Positions 40,663 through 49,763 are shown, counted from the first letter of the stretch. The stretch: 64,000 nt of DNA from Verrucomicrobiia bacterium (GCA_035629175.1 DASPIL010000107.1:186001-250000); one strand, 5' to 3'. A program made the numbers and translations. The notes: a model not told the origin generated them from the sequence alone.

Positions 40663-41232
40663 ATGATCACAAAGACGTTCGTTAGCAGACTTGGAGCAGC
40701 CGCTCTTCTCGCCGCATCTCTCACGGGGGCTTATGCCGTTCCTTCAGAGATTCAATTCGTAAACACGGGCAACGCTCCTGCGTTCAGTGGGGGGCCTCCA
40801 TATAACGTGGACCTTTCCGGGGTCAACATTACTGTCAGCCACACAACCGGAGCATTTAGCCCCATTCCCTTGGGCCATTCAGCCGATTGGACCACGGGTT
40901 TTTCCACAGGCGATAGCGGCTTCACTCTTTGGCAACTGATTTACAACGGAGTGACATTCAAGCTGGATGGCACATCCATTACCTTGGTGAACCCAGGTCC
41001 CGGCACGCTTTTTCTGGCCGGGGACGGGATCGTCCATATCAATGCACATAATGCCCCAGGCCAATGGAATTTGGTGATCGATACAACGGGCAACCGTGTA
41101 TCCACATTCGGAGCCGCCACCACGACTGACCTCCCGGAAAACGCCGGACGCGTTCCAGACGCGGGAATGACGTTCACGTTGCTCGCCGTTGGAATGTCGG
41201 GTCTGGTACTGATTCGGCGGCGGATTTCCTGA
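40663..41232 (+). CDS. VPDSG-type sorting-signal secreted protein
   Basis: A 189-residue exported protein from ATG 40663. The signal peptide MITKTFVSRLGAAALLAASL ends near GAYAV. The beta-rich body includes FVNTGNAPAFSGGPPYNVDL and LFLAGDGIVHINAHNAPGQW. The C-terminus is VPDAGMTFTLLAVGMSGLVL then IRRRIS: a V-P-D-x-G motif, a hydrophobic helix and a basic end, the tripartite signal of the VPDSG-CTERM class known from Verrucomicrobiota (here Ala replaces Ser). Such signals are handled by exosortase-like enzymes. It is paralogous to the next gene (GxGIxHI region). The upstream ATG at 40585 would add 26 residues. Confidence 0.82.
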   Translation: MITKTFVSRLGAAALLAASLTGAYAVPSEIQFVNTGNAPAFSGGPPYNVDLSGVNITVSHTTGAFSPIPLGHSADWTTGFSTGDSGFTLWQLIYNGVTFKLDGTSITLVNPGPGTLFLAGDGIVHINAHNAPGQWNLVIDTTGNRVSTFGAATTTDLPENAGRVPDAGMTFTLLAVGMSGLVLIRRRIS

Positions 41233-41298
41233 ATTGTGAACAACTACTCCTTGACCGGAGTAGGCACTCAGAAGTAAAAGCGAGCAACCCTCAATTCT

Positions 41299-41880
41299 AT
41301 GAAGAACCAGATCCTGAAATTTTGCGCGGTTGCGGTTGTTGGGTTCGGTGCCTTGATGCTGCCAGTTCAGGCAGCGACCTACATCAGTGGCGAAATCGCT
41401 TTCACTGGGGGAGCCACGTTAAACGGACCGATAGATACGGCGACGGCGTTCACCTCCATCTTCGGTCCCTTGGGGCCGGGAGCTGACGTTCCTGTTGTTG
41501 GCGGCGGGCCGACTGGCAACTATGCGGGAGTTCCTGGAGGCACTCCTGTCTCGTTTACCCCGTTCGCGTTCGACGCTCCAATTGGTTCTCCAACCCAGCT
41601 GTGGACCTTTTCGGTCGGGCCAACCACTTATAGCTTCGACATTACTTCAGTCACAATCGCACTTCAGGGCAGCGGGTTCCTGCATCTGACTGGCGAAGGC
41701 ATCGCACACATTACCGGGCAGCTTTCGACCCCGGCAACGTGGAGCATCACGGACGTAGGCTTTAACGGCCCAGTGTTCACATTCGGAAACATCGCTGTGG
41801 TTCCCGAGCCTTCCATCAACGCGCTCCTCGCTGGTTTCGGAGCTGTGTTCCTGGTGTTTCGCTACCGCAGCAAACAATAA
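41299..41880 (+). CDS. PEP-CTERM sorting-signal secreted protein
   Basis: A 193-residue exported protein. The signal peptide is MKNQILKFCAVAVVGFGALM, cleaved near VQAATY. The body is Gly- and Pro-rich with beta strands (PTQLWTFSVGPTTYSFDI, FLHLTGEGIAHITG). The C-terminus has VPEPSINALLAGFGAVFLVF then RYRSKQ: the PEP motif, membrane helix and basic cluster of the PEP-CTERM class. It shares the GxGIxHI strand with the preceding VPDSG-type protein and lies 66 bp downstream of it, so they look like duplicated paralogues whose sorting signals have diverged. A strong terminator follows. A surface or extracellular matrix role is inferred. Confidence 0.85.
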   Translation: MKNQILKFCAVAVVGFGALMLPVQAATYISGEIAFTGGATLNGPIDTATAFTSIFGPLGPGADVPVVGGGPTGNYAGVPGGTPVSFTPFAFDAPIGSPTQLWTFSVGPTTYSFDITSVTIALQGSGFLHLTGEGIAHITGQLSTPATWSITDVGFNGPVFTFGNIAVVPEPSINALLAGFGAVFLVFRYRSKQ

Positions 41881-41895
41881 TCAGCGGATTTCTCA

Positions 41896-41927
41896 AAAAC
41901 CCGGCGCTTACCCGCCGGGTTTTTTTT
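41896..41927 (+). terminator. Rho-independent terminator after the PEP-CTERM gene
   Basis: AAAACCCGGCG pairs with CGCCGGGTTTT around a short loop and is followed by a run of T. It lies 15 bp after the stop and before the convergent DUF2264 gene, so it may serve both. Confidence 0.92.
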
Positions 41928-41975
41928 GCTCCGGTTTGGCGAACTGCGACCCTCTGCGGCAGGCCATCGCATGCC

Positions 41976-43271
41976 TCAGGCTGGGCGTCTCAAGGTGGGG
42001 AGTGGAATCGGCCGGGATTCGCCAAGAGCTTTGTCAGCTTGTAGATTTTCTCCAGCCCAAATCCGCTGGGATGTCCATTTGCGGGAGGCTCCACTCCAGA
42101 ATGGATCAGACGGAGGCAAACCAAGTGGCAACAATCCTACGCTGCAGAGGTAAAGACTGCCTGTTGAAATATAGCCTTCCGCCAGCGCCGGCTGATGCCC
42201 ACAGAACCCCAATTGCAGCCATCCCTCCGAGTTAAATGTGCCCGGCGCTTCAATGAGAGGCCGAATCATCGCCGTCATGGCACAACGAACTTGGGCGGGC
42301 TCCAGTGAACTCGGCAGTTCCCGCATCCATGCGACCTGCGCCAGCGTCTGGAACGCGCCAAATCGATACGTGAGCGACCTGCCGAAGGGCGGAAACGTGC
42401 CTTCGGGTGAGATCAGCATCTCCTGAACAGCGGCAAAGCGGCGCGCCCTGCGAAGAACCTGTTGGTAAACCGGATCGAACGCGCTGTCTTTCGCGCGTAG
42501 CACCTGCAGCACATCGAGCAGCATCGGCTGGATGACAAATGCATTGTAATAGTCAAAGTGGAATCGCTCGCCGTCGCCATATGCGCCGTCTCCCACGTAC
42601 CAATTGAGCATTCGGCCAACACAGGTTTCCAGCCGCTCCTCAATCGTTGGTTCTCCCGCGATTAACAGCAGTGCTTCAACCATAGCGGCAAACATCACCC
42701 AATTACTTCCGTTCGGAGTCCCGATAGCGCGGGAGGATTTCAGGGCCTCGATCAGCCGCTTGCGAGCGTCATCATCCAGGCTGCTCCATAAGGCCGTAGG
42801 CGCGCGCAACAACGCCTGCGCCAGGAACGCGGAGTCCACCAGGGCCTGACCCCCGGTGTCGAAATTCAAAAAGTCGGGAGACCCTGGATGCGTGGCCCGT
42901 TCGATGGATTTTTGCGCGAGTTCGATGAAATGCTTCTGGCGATCGGCTTCGCCGCCATCAATCGTCTTCAACTCCAGCCACGGAGCAATCCCTACGAGCA
43001 GGCGGGCGAAAGCTTCGAGATGCGTGTAGCGGCGGCGGTCCGCAGGATTCGCCGCCTCAACGGGCATGCGCTTTTTGAGTTCGCCCGCCGCCAGGTGACC
43101 CAAGACGGGTGTCGCCAGCCGTTCTACAACGGACAACCAATAACGGCGGTCCGCTCCTCCATCCACTGGAATACCAGGGTCAGCCGCAAGAATCCGTTCA
43201 ATCGGTTTCGCTACCATCCCAGCAACACCCGCTGCAGCGGCGGTTTTCAGAAAATTCCTTCGCGTGGTCAT
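41976..43271 (-). CDS. DUF2264 domain-containing protein with Tat signal
   Basis: A 431-residue protein. The N-terminus MTTRRNFLKTAAAAGVAGMV is a twin-arginine signal (TRRNFLK), so export in folded form is likely. The body matches DUF2264: THLEAFARLLVGIAPWLELK, NFDTGGQALVDSAFLAQALL, NGSNWVMFAAMVEALLLIAG and GDGERFHFDYYNAFVIQPML, with EGTFPPFGRSLTYRFGAFQ near the end. These all-alpha barrel proteins resemble unsaturated rhamnogalacturonyl or other glycan hydrolases, so a polysaccharide-related role is plausible but unproven. It lies 8 bp downstream of bioD on the same strand. Confidence 0.85.
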   Translation of the reverse strand: MTTRRNFLKTAAAAGVAGMVAKPIERILAADPGIPVDGGADRRYWLSVVERLATPVLGHLAAGELKKRMPVEAANPADRRRYTHLEAFARLLVGIAPWLELKTIDGGEADRQKHFIELAQKSIERATHPGSPDFLNFDTGGQALVDSAFLAQALLRAPTALWSSLDDDARKRLIEALKSSRAIGTPNGSNWVMFAAMVEALLLIAGEPTIEERLETCVGRMLNWYVGDGAYGDGERFHFDYYNAFVIQPMLLDVLQVLRAKDSAFDPVYQQVLRRARRFAAVQEMLISPEGTFPPFGRSLTYRFGAFQTLAQVAWMRELPSSLEPAQVRCAMTAMIRPLIEAPGTFNSEGWLQLGFCGHQPALAEGYISTGSLYLCSVGLLPLGLPPSDPFWSGASRKWTSQRIWAGENLQADKALGESRPIPLPTLRRPA

Positions 43272-43279
43272 ATTGCGGA

Positions 43280-43969
43280 TTAGTTCAAAATGTTGTTCGC
43301 CAGTCGAGTTAACATGCGCCGCACAGTCGGCTCAATATCCATGCTTTTCCACCGCGTCCATGGCAGTTCGTGGACGCGCTCTGAACTGAAGTAATCGCGA
43401 AGGACCGCAGCATTTGAGGATTGGGAAGCGTCCGGCTTACGCTCCTGCACCAGCACCAGCTGTGCAGTCTCGGATGAAAACCGTGGCAGGGCGCGCATGG
43501 CAAGCCGCGCCTGATTGATCGCACCCAGTCGATTCCGACAAACGACGATGGGAAATGCCTTCAACTCCGTTATGAGATCGAGTGAATCAAAATTCCTGCC
43601 CAGCGGACTCAGCAACCCTCCAGCCCCTTCAATGATAATCATTGGAAATTTCTTCTGTACACGGCGCACTTTCTCCAGCACTTGCACTTTTTGAATCGCC
43701 CTGCCCGTCAATTTCGCCGCAATCATTGGCGACAAGGGTGCCGGAAAGAACCAGGGATTGATTTCATCGAGCGTTAATCGGCCGCGCTGCAGCGCGAATA
43801 AAGCCTCTGCGTCATTGCGGCCGCCGGAGCAGAACGGCTTAAGCGCGGCGAGTGGCAGGTCCCGCGCCAGGAAATGCCGCGTGAGGAGACACGTGACGAC
43901 GGTTTTGCCGACGTCAGTGTCGGTGCCAGTCACAAAAAGAACGCGTTTCACCACGGAATCAAACTCCAA
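43280..43969 (-). CDS. bioD: Dethiobiotin synthetase BioD
   Basis: A 229-residue ATP-dependent ligase that forms the ureido ring of dethiobiotin, the penultimate biotin step. The P-loop is VTGTDTDVGKTVVTCLL, the diaminopelargonate-side Lys is in ALKPFCSGGRND, and the acidic EGAGGLLSPL motif follows later. The C-terminal half fits the family. The start could be ATG 43969 or a GTG six codons later. Other bio genes are not in the window. DUF2264 follows after 8 bp, so the two share a transcript by position only. Confidence 0.9.
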   Translation of the reverse strand: MEFDSVVKRVLFVTGTDTDVGKTVVTCLLTRHFLARDLPLAALKPFCSGGRNDAEALFALQRGRLTLDEINPWFFPAPLSPMIAAKLTGRAIQKVQVLEKVRRVQKKFPMIIIEGAGGLLSPLGRNFDSLDLITELKAFPIVVCRNRLGAINQARLAMRALPRFSSETAQLVLVQERKPDASQSSNAAVLRDYFSSERVHELPWTRWKSMDIEPTVRRMLTRLANNILN

Positions 43970-44382
43970 TCTGCTCGATGTGGCGAATCAAATGAACCCA
44001 CCCGTTCGGGTTGGCTGAAAGAAGGCGGGGCAGCCTGGGAGATATAGGCTGCCCCGTGGTAACGCGCCATGAGCCGCGCTTCCAAGTAGGGGAACGCCGG
44101 GTTGCCCCGCGCGTTCATGTCATACCTATCGATTGGAACCAGTGCTCCCGATACACCGATTTTGCAGAATCACTCACCATCCATTGCGCAGATTATCGGT
44201 GACCAACGGCGTCGACATCCATCCTTCAGCCCGGGACTGCCAAGCGTGCCCGGCGCGTCCAAGTTATTCCGCATGATGAGAATCCCGCTTCGGCTGTATG
44301 CAGTTTAATCTCACCCGCGTTCGTGAGACCCCAGCGTGCCGCCCCGGATTTTTGCATCTTGAACACTGTCACTGGCCTGTTA
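43970..44382. other. Intergenic region between bioD and trpC with a perfect hairpin
   Basis: Some 400 bp with no convincing gene on either strand; short frames are interrupted and lack family likeness. It holds an 11-bp perfect inverted repeat at 44026-44056 (see separate entry). Confidence 0.4.
44026..44056. repeat. Perfect 11-bp inverted repeat
   Basis: CGGGGCAGCCT (44026-44036) and AGGCTGCCCCG (44046-44056) pair without mismatch around a 9-base loop. There is no T tract. The core GGGGCAGC recurs in the hairpin between acpP and fabF. Confidence 0.8.
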
Positions 44383-44535
44383 ATGATTACCGCCTTTATG
44401 AAAGCTGACGTGTTTTGGAGCCTATTTGCGATGCCGATCGGCCTGACGATTTGCTTTGGTCCTGCCTTGATCGCCTGGTTGCTTTCGCCGGCTGACCCGA
44501 GCGATGAACCCATCAAGTCTCCGGCAAAGCGTTAA
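44383..44535 (+). CDS. Possible 50-residue membrane protein upstream of trpC
   Basis: A frame from ATG 44383 reads MITAFMKADVFWSLFAMPIG, then LTICFGPALIAWLLSPADPS and ends in a basic tail (KSPAKR). It has one or two hydrophobic segments. It lies 42 bp before trpC on the same strand. There is no clear ribosome binding site and I do not recognise a family, so it may be chance. Confidence 0.35.
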   Translation: MITAFMKADVFWSLFAMPIGLTICFGPALIAWLLSPADPSDEPIKSPAKR

Positions 44536-44577
44536 CCGAATCGGCGCCCTTGCATTTCGCAGGGTGGCGGCGTGACA

Positions 44578-45381
44578 ATGTCACCGAATATCCTCGATAC
44601 CATCGTTGACGAGAAACGTCGCGAGGTGGCCCGCCTGCCTCAGCGTCTCCTCGCGGTTGGGGATCTTCGAGACGCCTTGCTTGAACGCGGCGAGGGAAGG
44701 GATTTTCTTTCGGCCTTGCGCCGGAGAAAGGGCAGGGGAGTCGCTCTCATTGCCGAGGTGAAAAAAGCGTCCCCCTCGGCGGGCGTGATCTGCCAGGACT
44801 TTGATCCCATACGAATTGCAAAAGCCTACGAAGCTGCTGGCGCGGATTGCTTGTCGGTGCTGACCGATGAGAAATTTTTCCAAGGCTCCCTGGAGTATTT
44901 GCGACAGATTCGGGCGGCAGTGAAACTGCCGTTGTTGCGCAAGGATTTCATCATCGACGAGCGTCAGATTCTGGAAGCCATTGAATGGGGCGCGGACGCG
45001 ATCCTGCTGATTGCCGCTATTCTGGATGACGGGCAACTGAAAAGGTTTCACAGCATGGCCGTCGACAGCGGGCTTGCAGCGCTTGTGGAGGTGCATGACG
45101 AGGCGGAAATGGATCGGGCGATTGCGCTGGGGGCGCCGCTGATTGGCGTAAACAATAGAAATCTTAAGACCTTCAAGGTGGATCTCGCCACCACTGAACA
45201 ACTCGGCGCCAGGCTGAAAGCTGGAGAAGAGGGTTCACCATTGCTGGTTGCCGAGAGCGGCATTCACTCCAGGGAAGACGTGAAGCGACTCACCAAGTCT
45301 GGTGCAGGCGCAATCCTCGTTGGCGAATCCCTGGTCAGGCACGGCGACATTCCAGCCAAAGTCAAGGAACTGATCGGCTGA
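44578..45381 (+). CDS. trpC: Indole-3-glycerol phosphate synthase TrpC
   Basis: A 267-residue (beta/alpha)8 enzyme of tryptophan synthesis that closes the indole ring. It begins MSPNILDTIVDEKRREVARL. Active-site features are the catalytic Lys in IAEVKKASPSAG, the second Lys in LLRKDFIIDERQI, ALVEVHDEAEMDRAI with the catalytic Glu, and the phosphate-binding LLVAESGIHSREDV and GAILVGESLVRHG. ATG 44578 is preferred over a GTG at 44572. No other trp genes are next to it. It is convergent with the GreA-fusion gene, 24 bp apart. Confidence 0.96.
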   Translation: MSPNILDTIVDEKRREVARLPQRLLAVGDLRDALLERGEGRDFLSALRRRKGRGVALIAEVKKASPSAGVICQDFDPIRIAKAYEAAGADCLSVLTDEKFFQGSLEYLRQIRAAVKLPLLRKDFIIDERQILEAIEWGADAILLIAAILDDGQLKRFHSMAVDSGLAALVEVHDEAEMDRAIALGAPLIGVNNRNLKTFKVDLATTEQLGARLKAGEEGSPLLVAESGIHSREDVKRLTKSGAGAILVGESLVRHGDIPAKVKELIG

Positions 45382-45405
45382 GGAGAGCAGTGGGGCTGCT
45401 ACCCT

Positions 45406-47307
45406 TCAGACCTGCGGACTCGGTTCTGTCGCGGTTTCGGGCTGAGCAGATGCTGGCGCCGGCAAGCCGGAATTGGAGGGCGCAGGAACCGGTGCCTTGT
45501 AAGGTTCGATGGATTCAATGCGGTGTTTGTGGCGCGCACCGTAAATCTCAAATTCAACGTCGTCGCCGACCTTGTGATTCATCAATCCTTGAGCAACCGG
45601 CGACAGATAGCTAATCACTCCCTTGTCGGGATCTGAATCCCAGGCTCCCAGAACAACGAATCGCTCGCGCTGGTTTGTTGATAAATCGGTTGAATGCACA
45701 ATGGTGCCAATGCCAACGACGTCCGTGCGCGCATTCTGGAAATCGGTTCCGCGGGCTCTGACCATTTGATTTTCCAGTTCATCCTTCTGCCGCATCAAAA
45801 CTTTTTGCATCTCCTTCGCAGCCTTGTATTCGTGGTTTTCACGAAGGTCGCCATAACTCCGGGCGATCGCGATCTCCTTTGAGTTCGCTGGAATTTTCTT
45901 ATGCACCAGTTCGGCGTATTCAGTCTTTTTGCGCTCAAGGCTTTCCCACGACACCACCAGGGATGTGTCCTGGCGGGTTTCCGCGCCGCTGATGAGCGAT
46001 TGCACCGCAGGATGACTCTTTACAATGCGAGCCAGCAGCGAGCGCTTGTCCATGTCGTCAAAGACCGGGGACAGTTGCAGGGCGCGGGTCAGGTCCTTAA
46101 TCACATCCAATTCCGCTGCTGCCGTCAGTTCGGGCAGCAGGTCCTGGTCGGACAAGATGTAATCACGGAGCCGGTTCGAACGTTTTTCGTTGAACTGATC
46201 GCGCTCCATCGCGGTAAGCATGGCGCGAAACACTTCCGGTCCCAGGATGTCAGCAAACGCGTCACTCCGTTCCTTGGCGAGCCATAAGAGCAACTCGCTG
46301 TTTGCAGTGTGCTGGCTTACCAGTCGAGCGAGCGTTTCCTTCAACTCGCTGATCTTCCCCGCTTCGACCAAGACGTTCGCGAATTCCTTGCAAAGTTTCG
46401 CAGACACGCCGTTCATTGAAAGGCGCAGGACCTCGTGCCAATTCTCAGGATTCGTTGTCTTGAATGACTCTGCTGCCCGGCGATGTTTGATCGCCGGCAG
46501 TTGTTCGATCAAAGGACCAATGCGATTCTCCTGCCCCCAGATCGACACTGCTTTCAACTCACCGTCAACTTCGGGAAGTCCGCCCATTTCGCGGATATCG
46601 TCGCGAAGGAAAATGGCCTCAAGGGCGACAGCAGGCTGGGTGCGCTGATAGCTCGGGATTTCAGCGTTGAAAGCGGTTACGATCTCGTTCGCAGCCGCAG
46701 CCTTATCCGTGAGATCGGCAGCATTCTTGAGCAACTCGGTGGCAACCACGATGCGCGCCTTGAGACCCTTTGCGGACCGGAATTCCGCAAGCAAACGATC
46801 CTGCAAAGTCACCTCACGCGCCTGGTAAACGACGGGCTCGGTCTTCTTCAACGGAACCTGGAAATGCCCATCCTTTTTCAGCTCGCGCTTCGCCGCTTCC
46901 CACCATTTTTTCCAGTCGTCGCGGATGACCTCCGGAACCAGGGTTTGCTGGATCTGGTCCACCGTCGCCTTGCCGCCGTTGCTGGCCAAGACGATTTTCA
47001 CCAGTTCGAGATGGTTCGTGGCTGCGAGTTGCCGAAGGGTTTCCAGGTCAGACGCCTTGCGAGCCAGGATATGATCCTTTGCAATGGGCTTGAGCGATTC
47101 GGCAGCAAACGCGAGGTCCATCGTGTGCCCGGGTTTGTTTGTGAAATCGATCGTGAAACGCGCGAAGACGGTGTCGACCGTTGTGATGCGGCCGAATCCC
47201 CAACTGCGGTGCATGCAAAATCCGCTGGTGGTTAGGACCACCAGGGGTTCCACGTGGCGCGCCTCAATTTTCCCGGCAGCCGCCAGTTTTTCAAATTCCT
47301 CTCGCAT
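45406..47307 (-). CDS. GreA-type transcription elongation factor with large N-terminal extension
   Basis: A 633-residue protein. The C-terminal 170 residues are GreA: a coiled-coil with GDLRENHEYKAAKEMQKVLM (the conserved acidic tip region, compare GDLKENAEYxAAKE), followed by the globular FKBP-like part GIGTIVHSTDLSTNQRERFV and LSPVAQGLMNHKVGDDVEFE. GreA rescues backtracked RNA polymerase by stimulating transcript cleavage. The first 450 residues are not GreA: they begin with a small beta module (HRSWGFGRITTVD), then helical repeats resembling a scaffold. A similar long fusion is annotated as greA in Chlamydia, so it looks like a PVC-group trait. The tail is Pro/Ala-rich. It is divergent from rsmB. 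Confidence 0.85.
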   Translation of the reverse strand: MREEFEKLAAAGKIEARHVEPLVVLTTSGFCMHRSWGFGRITTVDTVFARFTIDFTNKPGHTMDLAFAAESLKPIAKDHILARKASDLETLRQLAATNHLELVKIVLASNGGKATVDQIQQTLVPEVIRDDWKKWWEAAKRELKKDGHFQVPLKKTEPVVYQAREVTLQDRLLAEFRSAKGLKARIVVATELLKNAADLTDKAAAANEIVTAFNAEIPSYQRTQPAVALEAIFLRDDIREMGGLPEVDGELKAVSIWGQENRIGPLIEQLPAIKHRRAAESFKTTNPENWHEVLRLSMNGVSAKLCKEFANVLVEAGKISELKETLARLVSQHTANSELLLWLAKERSDAFADILGPEVFRAMLTAMERDQFNEKRSNRLRDYILSDQDLLPELTAAAELDVIKDLTRALQLSPVFDDMDKRSLLARIVKSHPAVQSLISGAETRQDTSLVVSWESLERKKTEYAELVHKKIPANSKEIAIARSYGDLRENHEYKAAKEMQKVLMRQKDELENQMVRARGTDFQNARTDVVGIGTIVHSTDLSTNQRERFVVLGAWDSDPDKGVISYLSPVAQGLMNHKVGDDVEFEIYGARHKHRIESIEPYKAPVPAPSNSGLPAPASAQPETATEPSPQV

Positions 47308-47345
47308 AAAAGATCAGGTAGCTCTCGCTTCCCGGAAGCGAACTG

Positions 47346-48737
47346 GTGATATTAAAAGTGGTGAACGAACAAAAACCAAGAGAAATTGCGGGGCAGGTCC
47401 TTCTGCGATGGTCGGCAGGCACGGAATATGTAGAAAATCTGTTGGAGCAGTCACTGTCATCCTCCCGCCTGTCAGGTCCTGATCGCGGACTCTGCCAGGA
47501 ATTGGTTTATGGGGTGGCGCGATGGCATACAACTCTCGATTGGCTGATCGACCTAAAAGCGCCGGATCGCCAGCAAAAACCCATGCTGCAGGTCCTCCTG
47601 CGAATGGGCCTGTATCAGATCTTCTGGCTCGATCGAATTCCAAATCATGCCGCCGTCAACGAGACGGTGGAACACGCGAAGCGAGCCGGTTTTGGGCCTC
47701 AAGCGGGATTCATCAACGCGGTCCTGCGCAATTTTCTTAGGGAGTTTGATGAAACCAAGGCGTCACTTGAGGAGTTGAAAACATCCCAACCGCACCTGGG
47801 CCATGCCCATCCGGAATGGCTGGTCAAGCGATGGACGGAGCGGTATGGCGCGGCCAACGCAGCGCGCCTGATGGAATGGAACAACACGCCGGCCAGAGTA
47901 TTTGCGCGAATCAACACGTTGATGTTCGCAGGCCGCAGCGGGGCAACCCTTCCGCCTGGCAGCATGGGACACGGTGTGCGGCGCCCATTTGTTGATCGGA
48001 CGTTCAAGGATGCCGGAGACGTCCTGCTGCAATGGCGGGACGAGGGAGTGGAGTATGACTTCGTGCGACGTGATTGGATTGAAGACAACCTTGTTTTTGA
48101 ATTCAAGTCGCACCCGCCGATCAGCAAGCTGGCGAGTTTTCAACTGGGCCTCTTTTACATTCAGGATCCCAGCACGCTTGCAGCGGTGGCGGAGCTTGAT
48201 CCGCAGCCGGGCGAAACGGTCCTCGACCTGTGCGCCGCGCCTGGTGGCAAGACCACATTTATCGCGCAGTTGATGGAGAACCGAGGCCGTGTTCTTGCGC
48301 ACGATCCGTCGCCTGAACGATTGAAGCTGGTTCAGGAGAATTGTGCTCGATTGGGAGTCACCTGCGTGGAAATTGTTCGCAGCATGCAGTCGCTTGATCC
48401 CGCTCTCAAATTTGATCGGATCCTGCTGGACGCGCCTTGCTCGAATACAGGGGTGATGCGACGACGCGTGGATTTACGATGGAGAATTCAACCCGCGGAA
48501 CTCACACGATTGAGGACAACTCAAATGGATCTGCTGCAGAAAGCGGGGCGCTCGTTAAAACCGGGCGGAACCCTGATTTACAGCACGTGCAGCCTCGAAC
48601 CTGAAGAGAACGGCACTTTGATTGAAGAGTTTCTGGCCAGGGAACCCCGTTTTACATGTGACTATCAAAGGGAATTACAGCCGTTTCGCGATGGATGTGA
48701 CGGCGCGTATGTTGCCAGCCTTGCACTCCAAGGGTGA
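47346..48737 (+). CDS. rsmB: 16S rRNA (cytosine-967-C5)-methyltransferase RsmB
   Basis: A 463-residue RNA methyltransferase. The N-terminal NusB-like domain (REIAGQVLLRWSAG, YQIFWLDRIPNHAAVNETVE) is followed by the catalytic domain. This holds SAM motif I VLDLCAAPGGKTT, motif IV DAPCSNTGVMRRR with one catalytic Cys, and motif VI STCSLEPEENGTL with the other. It methylates C967 of 16S rRNA. The start is a GTG at 47346. It lies 38 bp from the divergent GreA-fusion start, so promoters of the two genes must overlap one another or their leaders. Confidence 0.93.
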   Translation: MILKVVNEQKPREIAGQVLLRWSAGTEYVENLLEQSLSSSRLSGPDRGLCQELVYGVARWHTTLDWLIDLKAPDRQQKPMLQVLLRMGLYQIFWLDRIPNHAAVNETVEHAKRAGFGPQAGFINAVLRNFLREFDETKASLEELKTSQPHLGHAHPEWLVKRWTERYGAANAARLMEWNNTPARVFARINTLMFAGRSGATLPPGSMGHGVRRPFVDRTFKDAGDVLLQWRDEGVEYDFVRRDWIEDNLVFEFKSHPPISKLASFQLGLFYIQDPSTLAAVAELDPQPGETVLDLCAAPGGKTTFIAQLMENRGRVLAHDPSPERLKLVQENCARLGVTCVEIVRSMQSLDPALKFDRILLDAPCSNTGVMRRRVDLRWRIQPAELTRLRTTQMDLLQKAGRSLKPGGTLIYSTCSLEPEENGTLIEEFLAREPRFTCDYQRELQPFRDGCDGAYVASLALQG

Positions 48738-48785
48738 CCTTGGCGTTGTAAATTGAACGGCAACAGGGGAGTCGCCTTCGCCAGG

Positions 48786-49634
48786 CTACGGCCACCACCA
48801 AAGGATGTTTTCGCCGCGGCCGGCGGTCGGCACCGCGAAACCCTTGCGCGATCCCGCATTGCCGCCGTTGTCGCCTCGCGTGGCCGCCGTGCCTGCGTGG
48901 GCCCAGAACTCGCGGAGAGGCATGCGATGCGCGCTCCCGCCGAGCAGACCTACGACCGCGCCTTTGCCGTGGCGCGCGGATAATCCTTCGTCAGGAAAAT
49001 TTGCGAGGTCGTTCCACTGGCCATTCCGGCCGTTCAACGAAGTCTTGGTTTCATCGTTTTCCCACTGGAGAATGAAGGTGATCTTCAGGTTGGGATCCGA
49101 GAGTTTCACCGTCCGCACCCGCGTTCCCGATGTGGTGTACTTAACTACCGCGCCATTCCACGTGTAGCTCGTCAGGTATTGTTGACGCGCATAGTACTGG
49201 TTGTTCCGAACTGTGTCCTGGGGACACAGGAGCACCTTGTGGGTTCTGAGAAACGGATACAGCAATCCTCGTTGGAAGAAACGCAATTGTCCGTTCCCGG
49301 GATTTTCCATGATGTTCCGAACAGAGGTTTCGCCGCCTGCGCCTGCGGCGGTGTAAGGCATTCCCCCGGCTGCGGCCCAGGAGTCGAATTGAGTTTGCCA
49401 TCCTGGATCCGGCAGATGATCTGAAGCTTCCGAGGCGTACATGTGCGTCGCGATCATGACCTGCTTGTGGTTGCTGAGGTCGTTTGCCATTTGCGCGCGG
49501 TTCTTGGCATTGCTCAATGCTGGCAACAGCATGGCTGCGAGAATTGCAATAATGGCGATCACCACGAGCAATTCTATCAATGTGAAAGCTGAGGAACTCC
49601 GGCACCGAGGAACCTTGGGCGTATAGCTCATCAT
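48786..49634 (-). CDS. Prepilin-like protein (type II pseudopilin N-terminus)
   Basis: A 282-residue protein with the prepilin signal: [20 protein letters not shown], where cleavage would precede Phe and the Glu at +5 is present. A hydrophobic helix follows, then a C-terminal globular part with [29 protein letters not shown] and [20 protein letters not shown]. This last motif, a His spaced before a Gly-rich end, resembles the H-x9-DG proteins that are numerous in Planctomycetota and Verrucomicrobiota. It should be processed by a prepilin peptidase and held in a pseudopilus or the envelope. No secretion or pilus genes are adjacent. The C-terminus is long for a pseudopilin. Confidence 0.82.
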   Translation of the reverse strand: MMSYTPKVPRCRSSSAFTLIELLVVIAIIAILAAMLLPALSNAKNRAQMANDLSNHKQVMIATHMYASEASDHLPDPGWQTQFDSWAAAGGMPYTAAGAGGETSVRNIMENPGNGQLRFFQRGLLYPFLRTHKVLLCPQDTVRNNQYYARQQYLTSYTWNGAVVKYTTSGTRVRTVKLSDPNLKITFILQWENDETKTSLNGRNGQWNDLANFPDEGLSARHGKGAVVGLLGGSAHRMPLREFWAHAGTAATRGDNGGNAGSRKGFAVPTAGRGENILWWWP

Positions 49635-49763
49635 GGCTCTGGAACATACCAGCAGTTCCGGAATGTGTATGCCCCCAATACGGGTGAATTTTTCACGACA
49701 AAAAGGCTTGGCGGTCGAGGGGAAGAGCGACTGCCCGCCTGCCAGTCCCGGCGCAGAGACATT

